Under the pieces are notes generated by a model. It saw only the letters and a list, made by a program, of their open reading frames with translations. It made no database searches and was not told where the DNA came from. A stretch of DNA of 14,057 bases from JAGXIT01 sp964393815. Lineage in GTDB: Bacteria > Patescibacteriota > Saccharimonadia > Saccharimonadales > UBA4665. The translations under genes were made by a program, and so were the position numbers. The stretch is taken from NCBI GenBank assembly GCA_964393815.1, contig CAYMUP010000025.1:1-14057 (forward strand), given 5' to 3'. Shown piece by piece: positions 6,306 to 12,077 of the stretch (its first letter is position 1; each line of letters opens with the position of its first letter).

Positions 6306-6495
6306 ATCAAAAGCGCCTCCATATGCGCTAGGGTTAAGTTTTCGCCTTAGTCTGCGATTGCTTAGCTCTAACACGGAGGCGCCTAGAATCTTCTATCCTA
6401 GAAACCGCTTCGTCTTGGGCAATGCTGTTTCGGTACTCGCCAAAGTCACTTGATGCTTACTTGCGGGTAGAGCCGCTATCGTGCGGTTCCAAACA
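6306..6495 (-). promoter_or_regulatory. Structured 5' leader of ygiC with masked ribosome binding site
   Basis: If transcription starts near 6495 (TATACT at 6507-6502), the leader is about 190 bases. Its first part can close a domain through GGAACCGC (6491-6484) and GCGGTTTC (6408-6401), enclosing a GCGG/CCGC hairpin and a TTGG/CCAA stem-loop. Its second part contains GCGCCTCC (6382-6375), which is fully complementary to the ribosome binding site region GGAGGCGC (6320-6313). With flanking A-U and G-U pairs the helix reaches 13 contiguous pairs. That helix would block initiation. I recognise no known riboswitch class. No intrinsic terminator is seen, so control would be at translation. Confidence 0.5.
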
Positions 6496-6501
6496 TACGA
6501 T

Positions 6502-6507
6502 AGTATA
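6502..6507 (-). promoter_or_regulatory. Probable -10 box of ygiC
   Basis: Minus strand TATACT, with the palindrome TTGTAATATTACAA (6511-6524) filling the spacer toward the -35. The -35 (GAATAC at 17 bases) is weak, which fits a regulated promoter. Confidence 0.45.
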
Positions 6508-6510
6508 TTT

Positions 6511-6524
6511 TTGTAATATTACAA
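6511..6524. promoter_or_regulatory. Palindromic operator candidate 1
   Basis: TTGTAATATTACAA is a perfect 14-bp palindrome centred 13 bases from the putative ygiC -10 box. It shares its half-site TTGTAAT with the second palindrome at 6546-6563. Confidence 0.5.
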
Positions 6525-6545
6525 GTATTCTATCTTACAGTTTTT

Positions 6546-6563
6546 TTGTAATTCTAATTACAA
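6546..6563. promoter_or_regulatory. Palindromic operator candidate 2
   Basis: TTGTAATTCTAATTACAA is a perfect 18-bp palindrome at the -35 position of the xth promoter, 8 bases before its TGC extension. It has the same outer half-sites as the palindrome at 6511-6524, and the centres are 37 bases apart. Confidence 0.5.
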
Positions 6564-6570
6564 TTTAGCT

Positions 6571-6579
6571 TGCTATACT
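6571..6579 (+). promoter_or_regulatory. Extended -10 promoter of xth
   Basis: TGCTATACT ends 11 bases before the xth ATG, giving a leader of about 4 bases and no Shine-Dalgarno sequence. The -35 position is occupied by palindrome 2. Confidence 0.6.
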
Positions 6580-6590
6580 AGAAGTTAGAC

Positions 6591-7385
6591 ATGAAATTAT
6601 ACAGTTGGAATGTGAACGGAATTCGAGCGGTTCTGACAAAAGGGGCCTTGCAAAAATTTATCGACGAACACGACCCAGACGTACTCTGTCTGCAAGAGAC
6701 TAAAGCCGAAAGGGGACAGGTTGTTTTTGATTTACCCCAGTACCACGAACATTTTTTTAGCGCCGTCAAAAAGGGTTATAGCGGTACTGCAATTTTATCC
6801 AAAGTGAAACCTATCAGATACGTAGATGGTTTCCCGGGTGAAATTATCGAACAATTTTCTGTGACTGGCGACTCATACGGCGATCCAAACGCCGAGGGCA
6901 GAATCATCGCAGCCGAGTTTGACGAGTACTGGGTCGTTACTTGCTATACACCCAACTCCAAAGGCGATCTTTCACGCCTAAAACTTCGCTATGACCACTG
7001 GGACCAAGCCTGTCTGGCTTATCTCCAACACCTCGAAAAGACCAAGCCGGTGCTGTACTGCGGGGATATGAACGTTGCACACGAAGAGATTGACCTAGCT
7101 AACCCCAAACCCAATGTCGGCAAACATGGCTTCACCGACGAAGAGCGTGAGCGCTTTAGCGACTATCTCTCTGCCGGATTTGTTGATGTTTTTCGCCGCG
7201 ATAATCCAGATCTGACGGGCGCTTATACCTGGTGGACACATTGGGCAAATGCCCGCGCCCGCAATGTCGGCTGGCGCATAGACTATTGGCTAGCCTCAGC
7301 TGGTATCGCAGGCAAAGTCAAAAATCCGCGAATTCACCCCGACGTCATGGGCTCCGATCACTGCCCAGTCAGCATTGAATTGTAG
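6591..7385 (+). CDS. xth: Exodeoxyribonuclease III / AP endonuclease
   Basis: A 264-residue enzyme of the ExoIII/APE1 family, which cuts DNA 5' of abasic sites and removes 3' blocking groups in base excision repair. The family's catalytic residues are all visible: N7 in SWNVNGIRA, E36 in LCLQETKA, Y119 in VTCYTPNS, D159 and N161 in YCGDMNVAH, and D256-H257 in MGSDHCPV at the C-terminus. The TWWTHWANARARNVGWRIDY block at 213-232 carries the usual DNA-facing Trp and Arg residues. The length is typical and complete. It starts almost at its transcription start and is divergent from ygiC, with two palindromes between them. No clear terminator follows; only a short TGAAG/CTTCA hairpin at about 7409-7422 without a T run. 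Confidence 0.96.
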   Translation: MKLYSWNVNGIRAVLTKGALQKFIDEHDPDVLCLQETKAERGQVVFDLPQYHEHFFSAVKKGYSGTAILSKVKPIRYVDGFPGEIIEQFSVTGDSYGDPNAEGRIIAAEFDEYWVVTCYTPNSKGDLSRLKLRYDHWDQACLAYLQHLEKTKPVLYCGDMNVAHEEIDLANPKPNVGKHGFTDEERERFSDYLSAGFVDVFRRDNPDLTGAYTWWTHWANARARNVGWRIDYWLASAGIAGKVKNPRIHPDVMGSDHCPVSIEL

Positions 7386-7448
7386 CATTAGACAAAAGCG
7401 CAAGATCTGAAGGAAGCTTCATCAAAATATACTAAACTATGTCTTGAC

Positions 7449-7477
7449 TTGACACAAACATAAAAATTTGATATAAT
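7449..7477 (+). promoter_or_regulatory. Consensus sigma70-type promoter
   Basis: TTGACA, a 17-base spacer and TATAAT: a full match to the housekeeping consensus. The -10 overlaps an upstream ATG at 7476, which therefore cannot be the start. Seven bases after the -10 comes the ATG at 7485, so the transcript is leaderless. Confidence 0.9.
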
Positions 7478-7484
7478 GTACTTT

Positions 7485-8294
7485 ATGTCAGAAACCGCAT
7501 TTACCGGAAACTACGGCATGCTCGCTGGAACCCATGGCGACAACTGGCCGCCTGTACCCTCAGTAAACCTGCCGAAAGATCCAGACCACGAAGCGTCAGT
7601 AGCCGCTTTCAGACAAAATCAACTTTTGCGTCCTCCAAAGCAAAAGATAGTGCCAGCACAACCACAGCGCGATACGCAGTACGAGGGGTGGCTTGAAGAA
7701 ATGGGCGTTCCTGCTTTTAAGGAGGCGACGATTGATTTAGGGAAAAGTTTCCCTTCGCACATTATCGATCCTATATGTTGGGCTATACGCGATCTTACAG
7801 GAGAAAGCTTGATACTAGCGTATCCTCGATTGCCGGCTTTAGGATCAGAAACTGTTGAGATGGAATACTCAGAGCCAGGCTTCTACGAAGAGGCGGCCTT
7901 TGTATTTTGGCGATCCCACTACAGCACACCCCGGCTTTCCTCATTGGGGAAAAATGATTCGTATCTTATGGCATCGTATGCGCAGGCAAACCGAAGGCGT
8001 TTTGGGATAGGCCCAAGAGGACTTGATAAAAAAGTTGGTTCTCAGGTACTAGAAGCAGTGACAAAAGCAACAGAGTTAGCACAAAAAGCCACTACGGCAA
8101 ATTTGGACACACTTCACACTATGGATAAACGGTTTAACGAATTTTGGCTTCCATACGAAAGTTTAAGCTTTGAAGAAGTGCTTGCGGCACCTTATAATGA
8201 TTTGAAGTATGGGGCGGCATTTTATAATCTTCATACTCATGTCCAGAATCTGAAATTAGCAGAGCAGCCCCCTCGAGACTTATTGGTGGAGTAG
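7485..8294 (+). CDS. Unknown soluble protein behind a consensus promoter
   Basis: A 269-residue protein that I do not recognise. It has no signal peptide or membrane segment. Residues 1-60 are proline-rich and likely extended (GDNWPPVPSVNLP, LLRPPKQKIVP). Residues about 60-165 are a mixed domain containing WLEEMGVPAFKEATIDLG and an aromatic FVFWRSHYSTPRLSSLG. Residues about 180-265 are mostly helical (KKVGSQVLEAVTKATELAQKA, then EFWLPYESLSFEEVLAAPYN). No catalytic motif is evident. The start at 7485 follows from the promoter, because the ATG three codons earlier lies inside the -10 box. The perfect promoter suggests high or constant expression. The downstream region repeats a short piece of the gene's beginning. 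Confidence 0.65.
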   Translation: MSETAFTGNYGMLAGTHGDNWPPVPSVNLPKDPDHEASVAAFRQNQLLRPPKQKIVPAQPQRDTQYEGWLEEMGVPAFKEATIDLGKSFPSHIIDPICWAIRDLTGESLILAYPRLPALGSETVEMEYSEPGFYEEAAFVFWRSHYSTPRLSSLGKNDSYLMASYAQANRRRFGIGPRGLDKKVGSQVLEAVTKATELAQKATTANLDTLHTMDKRFNEFWLPYESLSFEEVLAAPYNDLKYGAAFYNLHTHVQNLKLAEQPPRDLLVE

Positions 8295-8305
8295 GAACTA
8301 ACAGC

Positions 8306-8332
8306 GGTTCTACTAGCATCGGAACCTAGTAG
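8306..8332. repeat. Overlapping alternative hairpins after the unknown gene
   Basis: CTACTAG (8310-8316) pairs with CTAGTAG (8326-8332), and GGTTC (8306-8310) pairs with GAACC (8322-8326). The two hairpins share bases and exclude each other. No T run follows, so this is not a standard terminator. Confidence 0.4.
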
Positions 8333-8337
8333 CAATA

Positions 8338-8433
8338 GGATGGGGCTATAGCGACAACTGGCCGAGATGTTACAGTAAATTTTATGAAACAGGTGTGAAT
8401 TTTTGTATGAGCTTGGCGCATTTCGGTCGATAG
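8338..8433 (+). pseudogene. Possible remnant copy of the unknown gene's N-terminus
   Basis: GCGACAACTGGCCG at 8351-8364 repeats 7537-7550 exactly, and CAGTAAA follows in both (8373-8379 and 7561-7567). In the matching frame the segment reads GWGYSDNWPRCYSK against AGTHGDNWPPVPSV in the gene. It runs to a TAG at 8431-8433 and has no start. The 8295-8561 gap otherwise shows no gene; CTCGGC/GCCGAG at about 8464-8498 can form a wide-loop hairpin. Confidence 0.3.
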
Positions 8434-8526
8434 ATCGGCAGTAACGGCGTTTTCATAATCAAAGCTCGGCTAACCTTCCTAACTAACTTCTTTGCCGAGT
8501 ATGAATTTCGCGTGCACTTCGCCTCA

Positions 8527-8555
8527 GTGACAGATCAAATTGCAATTGATACACT
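8527..8555 (+). promoter_or_regulatory. Promoter of pip
   Basis: GTGACA, a 17-base spacer and TACACT, ending 6 bases before the ATG at 8562. It predicts a leaderless message. Confidence 0.7.
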
Positions 8556-8561
8556 TTTCGT

Positions 8562-9482
8562 ATGACACCAGACACCTACACCATACAAGAACATATGATC
8601 CCGGTCGGGCACGAACACACGCTGTACGTGCATGATTGGGGCAATAAAAAGGCAAAAAAACCTATCATTTTCCTGCACGGCGGACCGGGTGGACAGTGCA
8701 AAGACAAGCACAAAATGCCTTTTGACCCTAAATCGCAACGGGTGATCTTCTTTGATCAGCGAGGTTGCGGCCAAAGCACACCGCTCGGACGCTGGCACCA
8801 CAACAACACGCAGGAACTCGCCGCAGACATTACGACGATCGCAAATTATCTCAAAATAGATACGTTCATACTCACTGGCGCTTCGTGGGGTAGCGCCCTG
8901 GCACTTTACTATGCCATTTGTAATCCTGCACGGGTACTCGCCTTGGTCGTGAGTGGCGTCTTCACTGGTTCACAATCTGAGATCGATTGGCTCGACAAAG
9001 GATTTTTCAAAACTCACTTCCCAGAGGCTTGGGAGCGCTACGTCGCAGCGACGCCAAAAGCATATCGAGATAACCCCAGTGCCTACCACATGCCCACGGC
9101 AACAGGGAAAGATGCAGCCAAGGCTGCCGAGTCAGCCCGCGCCTACGCCGACCTAGAAAGCGCCGCGCTGTCGCTCGACGACGCATTTACGCCAGTTAAC
9201 CCTGACGACTTTGAACCGAGCGGCATAATTATAGAAATGCGCTACCTAGCAAAACGCTGCTTTTTGCCAGACCGTTTTATCTTAAAAAACGCTCATAAAC
9301 TACACATGCCTGTCTACATCGTGCAGGGTAGGTATGACTTTGTTTGCCCGCCCCAGACCGCCTATGAGCTAAGCAAGATGATTCCGAACGCTCACTTGTC
9401 TTGGGTCACGAGCGGACACCGAGCCGAACACGAAACACGCACCGCCCTCCGTCTTATTTACCACGCCCTAACCTCCAAATAG
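8562..9482 (+). CDS. pip: Proline iminopeptidase-like alpha/beta hydrolase
   Basis: A 306-residue peptidase of family S33 that removes N-terminal proline from peptides in the cytosol. The oxyanion-hole motif FLHGGPGG is at 37-44, DQRGCGQST at 65-73, and the nucleophile elbow GASWGS at 106-111 has Ser108 (the usual form is GGSWGS). The acid is Asp259 in QGRYDFVCPP and the base is His286 in VTSGHRAEHE. A helical cap lies between about 135 and 235. Length and motif order fit the short, monomeric Pip type. The lineage is thought to live on host material, so a peptide-salvage role is plausible but inferred. It stands alone between its own promoter and the next regulated unit; no clear terminator follows. 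Confidence 0.92.
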   Translation: MTPDTYTIQEHMIPVGHEHTLYVHDWGNKKAKKPIIFLHGGPGGQCKDKHKMPFDPKSQRVIFFDQRGCGQSTPLGRWHHNNTQELAADITTIANYLKIDTFILTGASWGSALALYYAICNPARVLALVVSGVFTGSQSEIDWLDKGFFKTHFPEAWERYVAATPKAYRDNPSAYHMPTATGKDAAKAAESARAYADLESAALSLDDAFTPVNPDDFEPSGIIIEMRYLAKRCFLPDRFILKNAHKLHMPVYIVQGRYDFVCPPQTAYELSKMIPNAHLSWVTSGHRAEHETRTALRLIYHALTSK

Positions 9483-9599
9483 TTTTCACACTCTTACGTT
9501 TTAACAGGCTTTTTACCCTTTACCATCCCTCGCCAAATACCAAAATGAAGTGAAACCCCCAGAGAGAAATCTTACATCCCGGGTAAAATCTCAAAAAAC

Positions 9600-9635
9600 T
9601 TAAATAAATTGTACAGCTGTGCAATTTATTTACAT
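9600..9635. promoter_or_regulatory. Palindromic regulatory element, copy 1
   Basis: A near-perfect 32-bp palindrome (9601-9632) with core TTGTACAGCTGTGCAA, centred at 9616.5. It lies 45.5 bases from centre to first base of the -10 box of the next gene. The same 36-bp element with three changes recurs at 10270-10305 in the same orientation and at the same distance from the next promoter. The position, near -57 from the start, suits an activator. The rest of the gap at 9483-9675 shows only a distant TTTTACCC/GGGTAAAA pair. Confidence 0.75.
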
Positions 9636-9658
9636 TTCTATTTTCATCAGCATCTCGG

Positions 9659-9667
9659 TGTTATAGT
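9659..9667 (+). promoter_or_regulatory. Extended -10 promoter of the hydrolase-like gene
   Basis: TGTTATAGT ends 8 bases before the ATG at 9676. The -35 region is weak, which fits dependence on the upstream palindrome. Confidence 0.6.
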
Positions 9668-9675
9668 GGGGGTAA

Positions 9676-10242
9676 ATGAAAAATGATAGGGAAAGACACC
9701 TAAAGAAGCACGCATACATCGAATATGGGGTTATGGAGGGTCCGCTGCATGGCATACGCATGCGGCACGAGCTTGTTTCACGGGGATACCAGATGGTCAA
9801 GCTGGCCAAAGATGCGGACATACTCATTGCTCACTCAGGAGGGTACTTTGTCTTACCTAAGCTCGCGCCGTCGCAACGACTGCTCCTGATTGACCCTGCG
9901 GGTCATAACGGACGCCTACCCCTAGTAAATATTGCTCACCACACGCTGCTCGACATAAAACAGGTGCTTTTTAGTAAAGATGTTCTCTTTTATTTCTGGA
10001 AGACCGGCCTCAATCTGCTGTATCTATTTATTCGCACCAAGCAATCCTATGCGATGTACAGGTGCTATGCTAGTGGCGGGCGGCCAGAGCTCATCCACCG
10101 CGACAAGACGATAATCGTTCAGGGAGATGACACCTCATGGCTCAACCGCAAAGAGCTAGAAGGAGCAAATGTTCACTATCTCCGTTCCTCGCACGATGAA
10201 TGTTGGCTCTACCCAAGTCGCTACCTTGACTTCATTGATTAA
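9676..10242 (+). CDS. Small alpha/beta-hydrolase-like protein
   Basis: A 188-residue protein, shorter than typical alpha/beta hydrolases but with the expected order of possible triad residues. ADILIAHSGGYFVLP (47-61) gives a nucleophile elbow HSGGY with Ser54. KTIIVQGDDTSWL (144-156) gives an acid, Asp151 or Asp152. HYLRSSHDECWLYP (167-180) gives His173. A hydrophobic stretch, LFYFWKTGLNLLYLFI at 104-119, may be a cap or a membrane-contact helix. The N-terminus contains GPLHGIRMRHELVSRGYQMV, which could be a substrate or cofactor strand-helix. It resembles the short hydrolase-like proteins found in CPR genomes, but I cannot name a substrate. It is flanked by both copies of the palindromic element, and copy 1 probably controls it. 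Confidence 0.6.
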   Translation: MKNDRERHLKKHAYIEYGVMEGPLHGIRMRHELVSRGYQMVKLAKDADILIAHSGGYFVLPKLAPSQRLLLIDPAGHNGRLPLVNIAHHTLLDIKQVLFSKDVLFYFWKTGLNLLYLFIRTKQSYAMYRCYASGGRPELIHRDKTIIVQGDDTSWLNRKELEGANVHYLRSSHDECWLYPSRYLDFID

Positions 10243-10269
10243 TGGTCTGTTACTCTGCATAACCAAAAA

Positions 10270-10305
10270 TTAAATAAATTGCACAGCTGTACAATTTATT
10301 CACAT
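10270..10305. promoter_or_regulatory. Palindromic regulatory element, copy 2
   Basis: Core TTGCACAGCTGTACAA centred at 10286.5, again 45.5 bases before the first base of the next -10 box (10332). Left flank TTAAATAAATTG and right flank CAATTTATT-y-ACAT are shared with copy 1 in direct orientation. The three differences lie outside the central ACAGCTGT. Confidence 0.75.
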
Positions 10306-10331
10306 ATTTAGAGCTCGTGAAGACAACACGG

Positions 10332-10337
10332 TATACT
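10332..10337 (+). promoter_or_regulatory. -10 box of the kinase-phosphatase operon
   Basis: TATACT ends 7 bases before the ATG at 10345, predicting a leaderless message. No good -35 is present. Confidence 0.6.
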
Positions 10338-10344
10338 TAGAGCT

Positions 10345-11088
10345 ATGGTTTCAAGTGATGTGCAACAAATACTAGAGAAACTGCATGATGAGCAGCCGAC
10401 CTACAAGCCAAATGAGGCTGTTTTAGAGAAGTTGCATAGCGTGAAAGCTGTTTGTTTTGTAGGGGGTGCATGCATGGGCAAAACGACGCTCATGGATGCC
10501 CTGAGTGCCTATGCACCAGAGATATACGGTAAAACTCGTAACTTTACGAGCCGACCACGCCGGGACGATGACGACCCAAAGCGTTACTACTATTTCGAAC
10601 ACACCGATGAGGGTCTGCGGCCTGTCATCGAACAAATCACCGCTCACGAGCTGCTCCAATACAACATCGACCCTTTCAGCTGGTATGTGTACGGCAGCCA
10701 CGTAGATGATTATCCGCACTCCCATAACCTCTGCGATATCTGGTCTACCTCAATAGTAGGATTTCGCCAACTCGGTTTTAAAGAACTTCATGTTTTTTCG
10801 GTCATCACTGAGCCAAGCGCCTGGCAGGCGCGTTTTGATGCCCGTTTTACCCCAGAACACCCTTTGCGTTTGCCGAGGCTCCGTGAAGCCGCCGAAAGCC
10901 TACGTTGGTCACTAGGCCAAACAAACCCCGACCACCACTGGGTTATTAGTCACGACGGCCAGATAGACGAGGCGGTCCAGACAGTCGACACCACTTTGCG
11001 AAAACAATCAGACACCGAGCAGCCCGAAGAGGCGAGAGCGCTCGCCGAAGCCTGTCTAGCCCGCATAAATGAGATGTGCCATGGCTGA
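10345..11088 (+). CDS. Guanylate-kinase-like P-loop protein
   Basis: A 247-residue protein. Residues 34-50 (KAVCFVGGACMGKTTLM) hold a Walker A motif, G40-x4-G45-K46-T47. Residues 64-84 contain TRNFTSRPRR and KRYYYF, which match the GMP-binding signature of guanylate kinases (TTRxPRxGExxGxxYxF). The segment WYVYGSHVDDYPHS resembles the 'YGT' region, and the arginine-rich part at 162-185 may be the lid. The glycine and glutamate of the GE dipeptide are replaced by an aspartate run, so the substrate may not be GMP. An extra helical arm occupies 1-33 and 210-247. The gene overlaps the next one by 8 bases and is preceded by palindrome copy 2. It is likely a nucleotide or nucleotide-like kinase; a housekeeping Gmk seems unlikely given the divergence and context. 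Confidence 0.72.
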   Translation: MVSSDVQQILEKLHDEQPTYKPNEAVLEKLHSVKAVCFVGGACMGKTTLMDALSAYAPEIYGKTRNFTSRPRRDDDDPKRYYYFEHTDEGLRPVIEQITAHELLQYNIDPFSWYVYGSHVDDYPHSHNLCDIWSTSIVGFRQLGFKELHVFSVITEPSAWQARFDARFTPEHPLRLPRLREAAESLRWSLGQTNPDHHWVISHDGQIDEAVQTVDTTLRKQSDTEQPEEARALAEACLARINEMCHG

Positions 11089-11767
11089 GCAGAGGTTTGC
11101 GGTTTTTGATATTGATGGAACTTTCATTCGCTGGCAGCTGTTTCACGCAATTGTCCACGATCTCGGTAAAAACGGCTATTTACCGGCCTCGAGCCACGAA
11201 AAAATTCGCGCAGCTCGCTTTGCCTGGAAAAATCGTCTGCAACCCGAGGGATTTGCGGACTACGAAAAAGTTCTCGTCGAAGCATATTTAAGCGCGCTTA
11301 CACACATTAACCCCAGCGACTACCGTCTCATCGTGGACGAAGTATTTGAAGAATACAAAGATCAAACATTCACCTACACCCGCGACCTAGCGCGCACACT
11401 CAAAAACAAGGGTTATCTTCTGTTTGCCGTTAGCGGCTCGCAGCAAGAAATCGTCGACCGACTGGTGCAGTACTACGGGTTCGACGCAGGCATCGGCGCT
11501 GTTTTGGAAGTGCAAGACGGGGTCTTCACCGGCAACGTAACCACCCCAGTTTTTGACAAGCGTGCCGCTTTAGAAAGATTAGTTGACCAATTCCACGCTG
11601 ACCAAAAGGGCAGTTACGCAGTGGGTGACAGCCCAAGCGACATATCCATGCTCAAAATGGTCGAAAACCCGATTGCCTTTAACCCAGATCAAAAACTCTA
11701 CAACGAAGCCAAAAAACAGGGCTGGAAAATCGTCGTCGAGCGCAAAAACGTCGTTTACGAGCTATAA
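11081..11767 (+). CDS. HAD-superfamily phosphatase, SerB-like
   Basis: A 228-residue HAD hydrolase of the subclass IB type. Motif I is FDIDGT with nucleophile Asp10 and Asp12. Motif II is VSGS at 117-120, motif III is Lys160, and motif IV is GDSPSD at 182-187. A helical cap between motifs I and II (about 18-100) has the size seen in SerB/HisB-like and lipid-phosphate phosphatases. It therefore should remove phosphate from a small molecule. The frame also allows an ATG at 11069; 11081 is preferred because it overlaps the previous stop by only 8 bases and places motif I at the usual distance from the N-terminus. Translation is probably coupled to the kinase-like gene. A kinase and a phosphatase made from the same message suggests they act on one metabolite. 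Confidence 0.85.
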   Translation: MAEQRFAVFDIDGTFIRWQLFHAIVHDLGKNGYLPASSHEKIRAARFAWKNRLQPEGFADYEKVLVEAYLSALTHINPSDYRLIVDEVFEEYKDQTFTYTRDLARTLKNKGYLLFAVSGSQQEIVDRLVQYYGFDAGIGAVLEVQDGVFTGNVTTPVFDKRAALERLVDQFHADQKGSYAVGDSPSDISMLKMVENPIAFNPDQKLYNEAKKQGWKIVVERKNVVYEL

Positions 11768-11773
11768 AAACAT

Positions 11774-11826
11774 ACGTAAACAAGTTACTGGTGCGCAATT
11801 TAAGAAATTTCGCCGCCTGTTTGCGT
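11774..11826. terminator. Convergent intergenic hairpin, probable terminator
   Basis: ACGTAAACA (11774-11782) pairs with TGTTTGCGT (11818-11826), 9 pairs with one G-T. Inside it GCGCAATTT (11793-11801) pairs with AAATTTCGC (11805-11813) with one mismatch. On the minus strand a T5 run follows the stem; on the plus strand a T5 comes only about 11 bases later. It lies between two convergent genes. Confidence 0.55.
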
Positions 11827-11828
11827 AA

Positions 11829-12048
11829 CTAGATACCTTTTTCCCACTCGTCCACTGCAAGGTTGTAGAGCACTTGAGACTCGAGAGGAAGCTGGTCAAA
11901 TGTAACAGAGCCTCCAGTTAGCATCTGTCCAACTTGGCGAGCTAGATGACGCTCTTCGGCTGTTAAGAGAGCTTCCCGTGAAACAGATTCACTTGCTTGC
12001 TCTGGCACAGAACTAATATCAGATGGTTGTTCAAAAACGACTTGTCAT
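11829..12048 (-). pseudogene. Small unknown gene with a frameshift in codon 5-6
   Basis: The minus strand has a strong extended -10 (TGCTATAAT, 12066-12058), then 9 bases and an ATG at 12048. That frame stops at codon 6 (ATG ACA AGT CGT TTT TGA). Reading one T less in the T5 run (12037-12033) restores a continuous 72-residue protein: MTSRFEQPSDISSVPEQ, then ESVSREALLTAEERHLARQ, then VGQMLTGGSVTFDQLPLES and QVLYNLAVDEWEKGI. The last half is a compact helical domain; I do not know the family. The intact remainder, good promoter and convergent terminator suggest a recent mutation, a slippage-controlled gene or a sequencing error rather than old decay. Confidence 0.6.
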
Positions 12049-12070
12049 AATATTTACATTATAGCATAAT
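12042..12070 (+). promoter_or_regulatory. Promoter of the NnrD-like gene, back to back with the minus promoter
   Basis: TTGTCA (12042-12047), a 17-base spacer and CATAAT (12065-12070), which ends 7 bases before the ATG at 12078. The minus-strand TATAAT at 12063-12058 lies inside its spacer, and the minus gene's start codon overlaps its -35. Confidence 0.7.
12058..12066 (-). promoter_or_regulatory. Extended -10 promoter of the small frameshifted gene
   Basis: Minus strand TGCTATAAT, a perfect extended -10, ends 9 bases before the ATG at 12048. Confidence 0.65.
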
Positions 12071-12077
12071 AGAGTTT

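Noticed and set aside
6306..6374. N-terminal extension of ygiC from the GTG at 6374
   Set aside because: No ribosome binding site there; GGAGG before the ATG at 6305 and agreement with the E. coli N-terminus decide the shorter form.
9511..9588. TTTTACCC/GGGTAAAA inverted repeat after pip as a terminator
   Set aside because: The loop is over 60 bases and no T run follows.
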